Made by a program: the position numbers and the translations under genes | Assembly: GCA_947259585.1 (NCBI GenBank) | Contig: CAMYMV010000019.1 | Location: 1 to 32,806, forward strand | Direction of reading: 5' to 3' | DNA length: 32,806 nt | Source: an uncultured Gemmatimonadales bacterium | Lineage (GTDB): Bacteria > Gemmatimonadota > Gemmatimonadetes > Palauibacterales > Palauibacteraceae | The notes under the pieces: generated by a model | Databases searched by the model: none | Seen by the model: only the letters and a program-made list of their open reading frames with translations | What the model was told of the DNA's origin: nothing | Part shown: positions 1 to 7,084 of the stretch, piece after piece | How the letters are laid out: the number at the start of each line of letters is the position of its first letter | How positions within the stretch are numbered: position 1 is the stretch's first letter

Positions 1-2261
1 GCGAAGCAGACCGAGAACCCCATCGCGAGGGGCAGAAGAGCCGAGACCGTCGTCCACCTCACGCTGCCGGTCTCGCGATAAATCGTGTAGAGGGTGGTCG
101 AGCACGGGTTGTGAAGGAGGCTGAAGAGCATGAGGCTCACGGCCGTCAGCAGGGTCCAGCCGCCCGCCCTGAGAAGCTCCCCCATGGCGAACGCCGATTC
201 CGGCTCGAACATCACCCCCGTTTCGGCCCCGGCCCCCGCGATCCCCGCAGAGAGCACCGTGAGCATGAGGACCGTCGGAATCACGATCTCGTTGGCCGGG
301 ATCGCGACGACGTAGGCGAGCAGGATTACGCCGTTGAGCCCGATCAGCAGGCCGAGCGGGTCCAGCCACGAGATGAAGTGCCCGGCCAGCGGCGTCCCTC
401 CGACGGAGACGTTCGCCACCAGCCAGATGACGGCACCCGCCGGCGCGGCGAACAACACGGCTCGCCACAGGACGATCAACGTTCGGTCGATCACCGACGT
501 GTAGAGCGTTTGGAGGATCCGCGGCGGGCGATAGGGTGGGAGCTCCAGGCTGAACGTCGTCGCCTCTCCCCTCAGGAAGGTGCGCGACAGGAGCCAGGAT
601 GCCGCGAACATGGCCACGATTCCGATCAGAGCGACCGCGACGACGGCGGCTGCCGAAACGAGACCCGCGAGATGGGCGGGAACGAGGGCGCCGATGAAGA
701 TCGTCGCGATCAGGATCTGCGTGGGCCAGCGCCCGTTGCAGAGTGAGAAGTTATTGGTGATGACCGCGATCAACCTCTCGCGCGGGCTGTCGATGACGCG
801 CGTCGCCACGACCCCGGCCGCGTTGCAGCCGAAGCCCATGCACATCGTGAGGGACTGCTTCCCGTGGGCGCCGACCCTCCGGAACATGCCGTCCAGGTTG
901 AAGGCGACCCTCGGCAGGTACCCGAAGTCCTCGAGCAGGGTGAACAGGGGGAAGAAGATCGCCATCGGCGGAAGCATCACGCTGACCACCCACGCCGTGG
1001 CCAGGTAGACGCCGTCGATGAGAACACCGCTCGCCCACCCGGGGAAGCGCACGGCCTCCGCGAGGCCGAGGAGCCAGGGGCGCCCGTTCTCGATCAGGAG
1101 AACGCTGAGAAGCCTCGATGGGACGTTCGCTCCGACGATCGTGATCCAGAAGACCGCGGCAAGGATCAGGAGCATCAAGGGAAAGCCGAGCCATCGGCTG
1201 GTCAGAACGAGATCCAGCCTGCGGTCCAGATCGAACTTCACGCGCCGGAGACCCCGCTTCTCGCTACGCCTGGCGATCCCCTCGGCCGCCGCGAAGACGG
1301 TCTCCACGACGGTGTCGTGAAAGTCCCGGGGAAGCTCCCACCTGAGCGCCGAGGCTCGCTCTAGCACCTCGCGGCGCCCTGCGGCCTCGGAATCGGACGG
1401 GCGCAGCGGCAGCATCGGAGCGCTGGACGCCCCGCGGTCGCCGAAGGCGGCCGGAACGCCGCCGCCGGTCTCGGCACTCGCGCCGTCCGGACCGACGATC
1501 CGGCCCACGTCTCCGCTTCGAAACGCCTCCTCCACGGACTCATCCGCGTTGAGTAGCCTCAACGCCACCCAACGTGCGTTCGGCAGATCCGGGTAGATGC
1601 TCTCGACCATCGGAACCAGCCGTTCGATCACCTGCTCCACCGGCTCGGCGTGCCTCTCGATCCGGCGCGGCCTGGTCTCGATCGATCCGCTCGCCACGCC
1701 GTCGATCGCCTCGAGCAAGTCGGGGATCCCGTCGCCCCGGCGCGCCACCGTCGGCACCACCGGCACCCCGAGCTCCTCGGCCAGGCGGCCCGGATCGACC
1801 GCGATGCCGTGCCGACGGGCCTCGTCCATGAGATTAAGGCAGACGACGACCCGGTCCGTGATCTCCAGGATCTGGAGGACGAGGTTCAGGTTGCGCTCGA
1901 GCTGCGTCGCGTCCACGACGACGACCGTGACATCCGGACGGCCGAAGAGAACGAAGTCCCTCGCCACCTCCTCGTCGGTGCTTCCCGCCTGAAGCGAGTA
2001 GGTGCCGGGGAGATCCACGACCTTCACCCGCTTCCCATCGCGCGAGTACACGCCCTCCGCCCGGACGACGGTCTTGCCCGGCCAGTTGCCGGTATGTTGC
2101 CTCAAGCCGGTGAGCTCGTTGAAGACCGTGCTCTTCCCCGTGTTCGGATTCCCGGCCAGCGCGACGAGATAATCCCACCGGCCCGGGCTGAGACCCAGGC
2201 GCACGAGGCTCTCGGTTCTCGCGTCGCAGCCCCGGCAGGGCTCGGCGGCCAGGCTCATCAT
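1..2261 (-). CDS. feoB: Ferrous iron transporter B, 3' end cut by window edge
   Basis: FeoB is the inner-membrane Fe(II) importer with a cytoplasmic GTPase domain. About 753 residues are visible. The G1 loop GNPNTGKST is at residues 37-45, switch I is around HTGNWPGKT (56-64), G3 DLPGT is at 83-87 and G4 NLMD at 143-146. A Gly/Ala-rich linker of about 50 residues follows, then the membrane region with the gate motifs GFGCN and FSLCNGRWP typical of Bacillota-type FeoB. The N-terminus carries Cys9-x2-Cys12 ahead of the G domain. The start ATG shares one base with the stop of the upstream regulator (TGATG), so the two are probably translationally coupled; a second ATG follows immediately. The reading frame stays open to base 1, where the extreme C-terminus is lost. 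Identity is certain; only the end is missing. Confidence 0.97.
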   Translation of the reverse strand, partial: MMSLAAEPCRGCDARTESLVRLGLSPGRWDYLVALAGNPNTGKSTVFNELTGLRQHTGNWPGKTVVRAEGVYSRDGKRVKVVDLPGTYSLQAGSTDEEVARDFVLFGRPDVTVVVVDATQLERNLNLVLQILEITDRVVVCLNLMDEARRHGIAVDPGRLAEELGVPVVPTVARRGDGIPDLLEAIDGVASGSIETRPRRIERHAEPVEQVIERLVPMVESIYPDLPNARWVALRLLNADESVEEAFRSGDVGRIVGPDGASAETGGGVPAAFGDRGASSAPMLPLRPSDSEAAGRREVLERASALRWELPRDFHDTVVETVFAAAEGIARRSEKRGLRRVKFDLDRRLDLVLTSRWLGFPLMLLILAAVFWITIVGANVPSRLLSVLLIENGRPWLLGLAEAVRFPGWASGVLIDGVYLATAWVVSVMLPPMAIFFPLFTLLEDFGYLPRVAFNLDGMFRRVGAHGKQSLTMCMGFGCNAAGVVATRVIDSPRERLIAVITNNFSLCNGRWPTQILIATIFIGALVPAHLAGLVSAAAVVAVALIGIVAMFAASWLLSRTFLRGEATTFSLELPPYRPPRILQTLYTSVIDRTLIVLWRAVLFAAPAGAVIWLVANVSVGGTPLAGHFISWLDPLGLLIGLNGVILLAYVVAIPANEIVIPTVLMLTVLSAGIAGAGAETGVMFEPESAFAMGELLRAGGWTLLTAVSLMLFSLLHNPCSTTLYTIYRETGSVRWTTVSALLPLAMGFSVCF

Positions 2262-3256
2262 CACACGATCTCCGGCTCGCCCGGCGAGACGGTCGAGCCG
2301 GGCTCGATCTCGATCGACGCCGCCTGGTCGCGGCGAAAAGCGATGAGAGCGCCGCGGACACGGTACGCCACGGGATCGCCGCCCGAGCTCGACAGCTCGG
2401 GGGTGATCGTGGTGCCGGGCACCACTCCCAGGTCCAGAAGGCGCCTACGGTTCGGTCCCTGACAGGTCGGCGAGATCCGGCTCACCGTCACCGCCTCTCC
2501 CAGCTCGGCATCCGCCAGGGTCTTCACCGGCTCGCCGGCGGAGACTCCGACGGGGAACGGCTCGACCGTCACGTTGGCGGCCGCCACAGTGTCCAGAACC
2601 TGCTCGCGGCCGGCGATGCGTAGCCGCAGAACTTCGGCGTTCGCCTCCAGAACCTGAACGCCGGAACCCGGCGCGAAGCCCTGGGCCACCAGGGTTTCGA
2701 AGATGTCGGGGGGCTCGTCCTCGACGTGGATCACCTCAGCGCTCCGACCGGCGTCGAGTCGCGTGAGGGGAGTGCCACTTGGGGGCGGAAGTTCGCCCTC
2801 ACGGGTGGGAATCGGATCGCCATGCGGGTCGAAGAGAGGCCTGCCGAGGCGGAGATCGAGCTCTTCGGTCTCTTCCTCGGTCAGCCGGTGCTCCATCCGG
2901 TCGGCCGACGGGTGCCAGCTAGCCGGCTCCGCCCCGGTGCGATGGGCCAGATAGTGCTCCCAGAGGCGGTGGCTCCGCAGAACCCTGACGGCCGAGTGCC
3001 GGCCGTCCTCCGTGAGGCCGAAGGCCTCTCCTTCGGGGCGCACGAGAGCCAGGCCTTCCAGGGTCGTCAGCAGACGGGCCGCGGAATCCCGCGACGATTC
3101 CAGGCTACCGGCGAGGCTTTCCAGGGTACAGGGTCTGCCCGCCCGCTCGCAGTCGTAGAGGTGCTTCAGGGCATCTTCGAGAGAGATTCTCTCGGCGGCC
3201 TCGCGGCGGCGCTCGCGGGACTGGAACGGCCTGAAGCGTGACCAGAACGCTGTCAT
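2261..3256 (-). CDS. DtxR/MntR-type metal-dependent repressor fused to FeoA-like domains
   Basis: A 331-residue protein combines a DtxR-type regulator with FeoA. Residues about 20-90 form the winged-helix DNA-binding domain. Residues 91-155 form the dimerisation and metal domain, with HRLWEHYL and PHGDPIP signatures. Residues about 165-235 form an SH3-like FeoA-type domain, and 244-320 a second FeoA domain (LGEAVTVSRI, LLDLGVVPGT). Aligned by eye to DtxR, ancillary ligands H79/E83 correspond to H96/E100 and the primary ligands E105/H106 to E122/H123. DtxR Cys102 is replaced by Asp119, and DtxR Met10 (MntR Asp8) corresponds to Asp28. The metal is therefore not certain from the ligands, but the FeoA fusion and downstream FeoB argue for Fe(II). 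A palindromic operator lies about 20 bases upstream, so it probably autoregulates. No strong Shine-Dalgarno is seen, so the exact start is less sure. Confidence 0.93.
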   Translation of the reverse strand: MTAFWSRFRPFQSRERRREAAERISLEDALKHLYDCERAGRPCTLESLAGSLESSRDSAARLLTTLEGLALVRPEGEAFGLTEDGRHSAVRVLRSHRLWEHYLAHRTGAEPASWHPSADRMEHRLTEEETEELDLRLGRPLFDPHGDPIPTREGELPPPSGTPLTRLDAGRSAEVIHVEDEPPDIFETLVAQGFAPGSGVQVLEANAEVLRLRIAGREQVLDTVAAANVTVEPFPVGVSAGEPVKTLADAELGEAVTVSRISPTCQGPNRRRLLDLGVVPGTTITPELSSSGGDPVAYRVRGALIAFRRDQAASIEIEPGSTVSPGEPEIV

Positions 3257-3276
3257 CGCTGCTCTTGATGGTTGAG

Positions 3277-3294
3277 ATTTAGGCTCGTCTAAAT
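3277..3294 (-). promoter_or_regulatory. DtxR/MntR-type operator of the feo unit
   Basis: On the minus strand this reads ATTTAGACGAGCCTAAAT. The six outer bases on each side (ATTTAG/CTAAAT) are a perfect inverted repeat around a six-base centre. This is the TTTAG-N6-CTAAA form seen for DtxR/IdeR/MntR operators. It lies 21 bases upstream of the repressor-FeoA start, where a bound repressor would block transcription of the feo unit. A TTGCCA about 18-20 bases further upstream could be a -35 box, which would put the operator over the -10 region. That promoter placement is tentative; the palindrome itself is seen directly. Confidence 0.8.
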
Positions 3295-3334
3295 TTCATT
3301 GAATCGGGACCCCGTGGCAAGTCCTTCTCGCCCG

Positions 3335-3520
3335 TCAGCCCGAGTCCTTCCTGCTGGCCAGCATGAGTCCGCTGGCCGCGGCCAGCAGGAGCAGTGGAAG
3401 AAAGAGCGGCAGGTTGGAGATCCCCAGCGAGGCTAGAACGAAGAGCACGATGGCAACCACGCCGGAGAGGATACCGGCGCTGCGAAGCCAGCGAACGTCC
3501 CGATCGGATGAGTTGCTCAT
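3335..3520 (-). CDS. Small two-helix membrane protein, unknown
   Basis: A 61-residue protein with two hydrophobic segments (about 14-33 and 37-54), a charged N-terminus and a short basic tail ending RKDSG. I do not recognise a family. The start MSNSSDRD is chosen because AAGGACAGGAA lies just upstream. A longer frame exists but would run into the end of the preceding DUF1801 gene. It lies 22 bases after that gene, so both may be co-transcribed, and its stop is followed by the 78-base feo promoter region. Coding status rests on the ribosome site, the hydrophobic pattern and the clean fit between neighbours. Confidence 0.7.
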   Translation of the reverse strand: MSNSSDRDVRWLRSAGILSGVVAIVLFVLASLGISNLPLFLPLLLLAAASGLMLASRKDSG

Positions 3521-3542
3521 CTGCGTTCCTGTCCTTGCAGCG

Positions 3543-4004
3543 TCAGCCTTTTTCGCTTCTCCGCACCTTGCGGCCATCTTCGTATCGAACGATGAACTCG
3601 TCCACCCCCACCGACCCGATCGTGTTGCCGATCAGGCTCAGCGGGAGGTCGTCCAGCTTCCTGAACCGCACGCATGATTGCCCCACGTCCAGGCGCTTTC
3701 CGGTCGCCTTGTACGCGTCCTCGAACTCCTGGCGCGCCCCGTCGTCCATGTAGATCCCGGTCAGATACACCGCCATGTGGTTCTTCTGGGAAGCCAGCGC
3801 CGCATACATGAGCGGCTTCTTGTTGTAGGTGTCCGGGTAGCGCTCCAGCGGAACCTCGTAGGCGATCATGCCCCAGTTCATCCCCTCCTCGAGGCCATCC
3901 GGGAGGTTGGCGACGATCACCTCGCGGACCCTCTCGATCGCTTCCCTCCGGTCGGCGGGTAACCCGGACAGGTACTCCTCTACCGTCGCAGCTTCGGATC
4001 GCAT
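3543..4004 (-). CDS. DUF1801 domain protein (YdhG-like)
   Basis: A 153-residue cytoplasmic protein of the DUF1801 family. It has the usual layout: VEEYLSGLPADRREAIERVREVI, the EGMNWGMIAYEVP segment near residue 40-52, KKPLMYAALASQKNHMAVYL in the middle, and CVRFRKLDDLPLSLIG near the C-terminus. The family is widespread, with an iron-chaperone-like (frataxin-like) fold reported for some members, but no reaction is established; I assign none. The start MRSEAATVEEY is preceded by AGGAGGGCGAG, an excellent ribosome-binding site, and is preferred over an upstream ATG that would add 27 residues. The divergent vWA gene begins 111 bases away, so the gap between them must hold both promoters. Confidence 0.9.
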   Translation of the reverse strand: MRSEAATVEEYLSGLPADRREAIERVREVIVANLPDGLEEGMNWGMIAYEVPLERYPDTYNKKPLMYAALASQKNHMAVYLTGIYMDDGARQEFEDAYKATGKRLDVGQSCVRFRKLDDLPLSLIGNTIGSVGVDEFIVRYEDGRKVRRSEKG

Positions 4005-4115
4005 CTCGCCCTCCTGTCGTTCTTGTGCAACCTCCACGCCTTCGATCGTCACCCCGTCTGGAAAGGCTGTCAACCGGACGGCCACATCGATGAAAGATCG
4101 AAGAGGAGGCGAGCG

Positions 4116-6110
4116 ATGAAGACCCGTGTTCTGGCCGCAGTGATCCTCAGCCTCGCGGCGGTCGTCCCGATCTCACGGTGGGCGGCCTCATCCGCCGCTT
4201 CATCCGACGTGCCGGACGTGCCGTCCAGGACGGAGCTCGTCGCGCCGAAGGCGACGACTGGCGTGCCGGACGTCACCTTTTCCGGCGTCGTGCGGGACGG
4301 GGATTCGGGCCGGTCCCTCTCCGGCGCGGAGGTCGTTCTCGAGGGAACCTCTCACGTCGCCCTGACGGATGCGGACGGCCGGTTCTTCATCGTCATCCGG
4401 GACGATGCGCTCCTGGACACCAAGGTGACCCTCGTGGTCACGCTGGCCGGCTACGAGGAGGCGCGCCGCGAGGTGCGCGTCACCGGCACGACCGTGCGCG
4501 TCGAGTTCACGCTCACGCCGATCACGGTCGCGCTCGACGAGTTGGTCGTCGACAACGCCGAGGCGAAGGCGCCCCCGGGTGTCGTCGGCGACATGAGGCT
4601 GTACGCCTCGCAGACGGCGATGCCGGGCGACCGAGGCCGTCTCGAGGGCCGGTACAATCCCAACTTTCACACCGAGAGCTACGCCCGCATCGATGAGAAC
4701 CCGTGGCTCGCCGTCGAGAACAACCCGCTCTCCACCTTCTCGATCGATGTGGATCGTGCCTCGTACACGAACGTCCGGCGTCTCATTCTGGCCGGCGATC
4801 GCCCGCCGGTCGACGCCGTGCGCATCGAGGAGATGGTCAACTACTTCACGTACGATTACCCCGACGTTAATGGGGAGCACCCGTTCGGGATCACGACCGA
4901 CGTGGCGAACGCACCGTGGAGGCCCCAGCACCGGCTGGTCCGGATTGGTGTGCAGGGACGTCGCATGGAGCTGGACGAGCTGCCTCCCAGCAACCTCGTC
5001 TTCCTGCTCGACGTCTCGGGTTCGATGCAGCCCTACAACAAGCTGCCCCTGCTCAAGGAATCGCTGCGCCTGCTGGTTAACGAGCTCCGCCCCGAGGATC
5101 GCGTCGCGATCGTCGTCTACGCGGGTGCGGCCGGGCTGGCGCTCCCTTCCGCATCGGGCCGTGAGAGGGAGAAGATCCTCGACGCGCTCGAGGGCCTCGA
5201 AGCCGGCGGCTCCACGGCGGGCGGCGCCGGTATCGCGCTCGCCTACCAGATCGGCGCCGAGAACTTCATCGAGGGGGGCAACAACCGGGTGATCCTCGCC
5301 ACCGATGGCGACTTCAACATCGGCGCGTCGAGCGACGCCGAGATGGTCCGCCTGATCGAGGAAAAGAGGAAGCACGGCATCTTCCTCACGGTGCTCGGCT
5401 TCGGGATGGGAAACCTGAAGGACTCCAAGATGGAGGCGCTCGCCGATCACGGGAACGGGAACTACGCGTACATCGACAACCTGCTCGAGGCGCGGAAGGT
5501 CCTGGTCACGGAGATGGGCGGGACGCTCCTCACGATCGCGAAGGACGTGAAGATCCAGGTCGAGTTCAACCCGGCGCGCGTGCAGGCCTACCGCCTGATC
5601 GGATACGAGAACCGGCTGCTGGCCGCCGAGGACTTCAACGACGACGCGAAGGACGCGGGCGAGCTGGGGGCCGGCCACTCGGTGACCGCGCTCTACGAGG
5701 TCGTGCCCGTGGGCGCTCCGTCCGTGAAGACGGGGTCCATCGATCCGCTCCGCTATCAGCGGCCGGAGGAGGGATCGGAAGAGGACGCATCGGAGGCCCG
5801 ACGCGCCGGCGAGGAAGACGAGCTGCTGTTCGTGAAGCTCCGCTACAAGGCACCCGACGGCGCCCGCAGCCGGCTGATCGAGCTGCCGGTGTCGGATCGC
5901 GTGGAGAAGGCCTCGACCGATCTGCGGTTCGCGGCCTCGGTCGCCGCGTTCGGCATGCTCCTTCGCGACTCGGAGCAGTGCGGCGATTTCACGCTGGCCG
6001 AGGTATCCCGACTCGCCCGCGGCTCACTGGGCGAGGACCGGCACGGCTACCGCGCCGAGTTCATCCGCCTGGTGGAAGCGACCCGGGAGCTGAGCCTGCT
6101 CGAGAGCTAG
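4116..6110 (+). CDS. Exported vWA-domain protein, YfbK type, with carboxypeptidase-regulatory domain
   Basis: A 664-residue exported protein. Residues 1-29 form a signal peptide (KTR, hydrophobic core, AASS). Residues about 53-132 form a carboxypeptidase-D regulatory-like beta domain (FSGVVRDGDSGRSLSGAEV), followed by LDELVV, which resembles the start of a TonB-receptor plug. Residues 180-290 match the vWF-A N-terminal domain of the YfbK family (STFSIDVDRASYTNVRR, VRIEEMVNYF). The vWA domain follows, with a complete MIDAS motif DVSGS (D299, S301, S303), and the C-terminus matches DUF3520. MIDAS domains bind a divalent metal and a protein ligand, so it is probably an adhesion or scaffold protein of the cell envelope. 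The start is set by GAGGAGGCGAGCG before ATG; a longer frame starting 93 bases upstream lacks a signal peptide. Confidence 0.93.
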   Translation: MKTRVLAAVILSLAAVVPISRWAASSAASSDVPDVPSRTELVAPKATTGVPDVTFSGVVRDGDSGRSLSGAEVVLEGTSHVALTDADGRFFIVIRDDALLDTKVTLVVTLAGYEEARREVRVTGTTVRVEFTLTPITVALDELVVDNAEAKAPPGVVGDMRLYASQTAMPGDRGRLEGRYNPNFHTESYARIDENPWLAVENNPLSTFSIDVDRASYTNVRRLILAGDRPPVDAVRIEEMVNYFTYDYPDVNGEHPFGITTDVANAPWRPQHRLVRIGVQGRRMELDELPPSNLVFLLDVSGSMQPYNKLPLLKESLRLLVNELRPEDRVAIVVYAGAAGLALPSASGREREKILDALEGLEAGGSTAGGAGIALAYQIGAENFIEGGNNRVILATDGDFNIGASSDAEMVRLIEEKRKHGIFLTVLGFGMGNLKDSKMEALADHGNGNYAYIDNLLEARKVLVTEMGGTLLTIAKDVKIQVEFNPARVQAYRLIGYENRLLAAEDFNDDAKDAGELGAGHSVTALYEVVPVGAPSVKTGSIDPLRYQRPEEGSEEDASEARRAGEEDELLFVKLRYKAPDGARSRLIELPVSDRVEKASTDLRFAASVAAFGMLLRDSEQCGDFTLAEVSRLARGSLGEDRHGYRAEFIRLVEATRELSLLES

Positions 6111-6116
6111 GCCGCT

Positions 6117-6168
6117 TCGGCCTCCGTCGGCGCGGGCGCAGGGTGCCCGCCGGCGCGACGGAGGCCGA
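6117..6168. terminator. Strong inverted repeat between convergent genes
   Basis: A 13-bp perfect stem (TCGGCCTCCGTCG against CGACGGAGGCCGA) encloses a second GC-rich helix (GCGGGC/GCCCGC). It lies in the 65-base gap between the vWA stop and the stop of the convergent NmrA-type gene, so it can serve both directions. There is no T-run on either side, so it may act as a hairpin barrier or 3' stabiliser rather than a classic intrinsic terminator. Confidence 0.65.
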
Positions 6169-6175
6169 GCCTCCT

Positions 6176-7066
6176 CTAGATCGCCTGGTAGGCGGGGGCC
6201 AGGACCTCGGCCGCGAACGCCTCGAGGGACGTGGGCGTGGTGTTGGCGGGCGAGCGGCCCTCGAGCGACCTGACCATTCCGGTGTTGAACGCCCGGGCCA
6301 TCTCCGAGTAGAGCGCGGCTATGCTCGCAGAGATGCCCATCTGGGCGAGCGCGGCCTCGAAATCCTCGTACGGAAACTGCACGTAGGGCAGGTCCGGATT
6401 CCCGATCGCATCCCCGATGATTCCGTTTGCCTCGGCCATCGTCATGTCTCGCGGCCCGAGAAGCTCCCGGACGACGAAGCCGGAGAAATCCGGCGCCATC
6501 AGCGCTTCCGCCGCGGCCTCGGCGATGTCCCGCGTGGCGATCATCGGCAGGGTCGTGTCCGGAGCGATCGCGCTCCCGTTGATCCCCTGGTGCTTGATCA
6601 GGCCCAGCGTCTCGAAGTGGTTCTCGAAGAAAAAGCCGGGGCGTAGCGCCAGCACGTCGACTCCCTCCAGTGAACGCAGTCGCACCTCCTGCCGGTGCAG
6701 CCCGGCGATCGGCCCCGTCCCCGCCGGCTGATCGGCGCCCACGCTGCTGAGAAAGACGACGTGGCCGACGCCGCTCTCCTCGATCGCGCTGACGATCGCC
6801 TCACCGGCTTGATCCTGGAACGCCGGGTAGTCCTCGGCCACCACGCTCGGAGGAATCAGGGTGTAGACCGCATCCGCGCCCCTGAAGGCGCCGGCCAGGT
6901 AGCTCGCATCCGTGGCCTCGCCCACCGCCGCCTCCGCACCCTTGTCGACCAGGCCGGCAAGCCGCTCCGTCGATCGACCCAGCGCGCGTACCTCCGACCC
7001 CGCCGCGAGCAGTCGCTCGCTGATCATGCGTCCCGTGTGTCCCGTCGCACCCATCACTGCGATCAC
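6176..7066 (-). CDS. NmrA-family NAD(P)-dependent reductase
   Basis: A 296-residue atypical short-chain dehydrogenase of the NmrA / quinone oxidoreductase 2 type. The nucleotide-binding loop GATGHTG is at residues 6-12, followed by beta-alpha units (EVRALGRSTERL; GADAVYTLIPP; VVFLSSVGADQPAGTG; LRPGFFFENH). Such proteins reduce quinones or azo compounds with NAD(P)H or act as redox-sensing regulators; the substrate here is unknown. The start is GTG, preceded by CAAGGAGGCG. It is the last gene of the long minus-strand run and lies only 18 bases after the cstA-like stop, so it is probably co-transcribed with it. Its own stop faces the strong inverted repeat. Confidence 0.9.
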   Translation of the reverse strand: MIAVMGATGHTGRMISERLLAAGSEVRALGRSTERLAGLVDKGAEAAVGEATDASYLAGAFRGADAVYTLIPPSVVAEDYPAFQDQAGEAIVSAIEESGVGHVVFLSSVGADQPAGTGPIAGLHRQEVRLRSLEGVDVLALRPGFFFENHFETLGLIKHQGINGSAIAPDTTLPMIATRDIAEAAAEALMAPDFSGFVVRELLGPRDMTMAEANGIIGDAIGNPDLPYVQFPYEDFEAALAQMGISASIAALYSEMARAFNTGMVRSLEGRSPANTTPTSLEAFAAEVLAPAYQAI

Positions 7067-7084
7067 CGCCGCCTCCTTGGTTGG

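Noticed and set aside
4200..5678. A 492-residue minus-strand open frame
   Set aside because: Antisense shadow of the vWA gene, with a charged, low-complexity translation.
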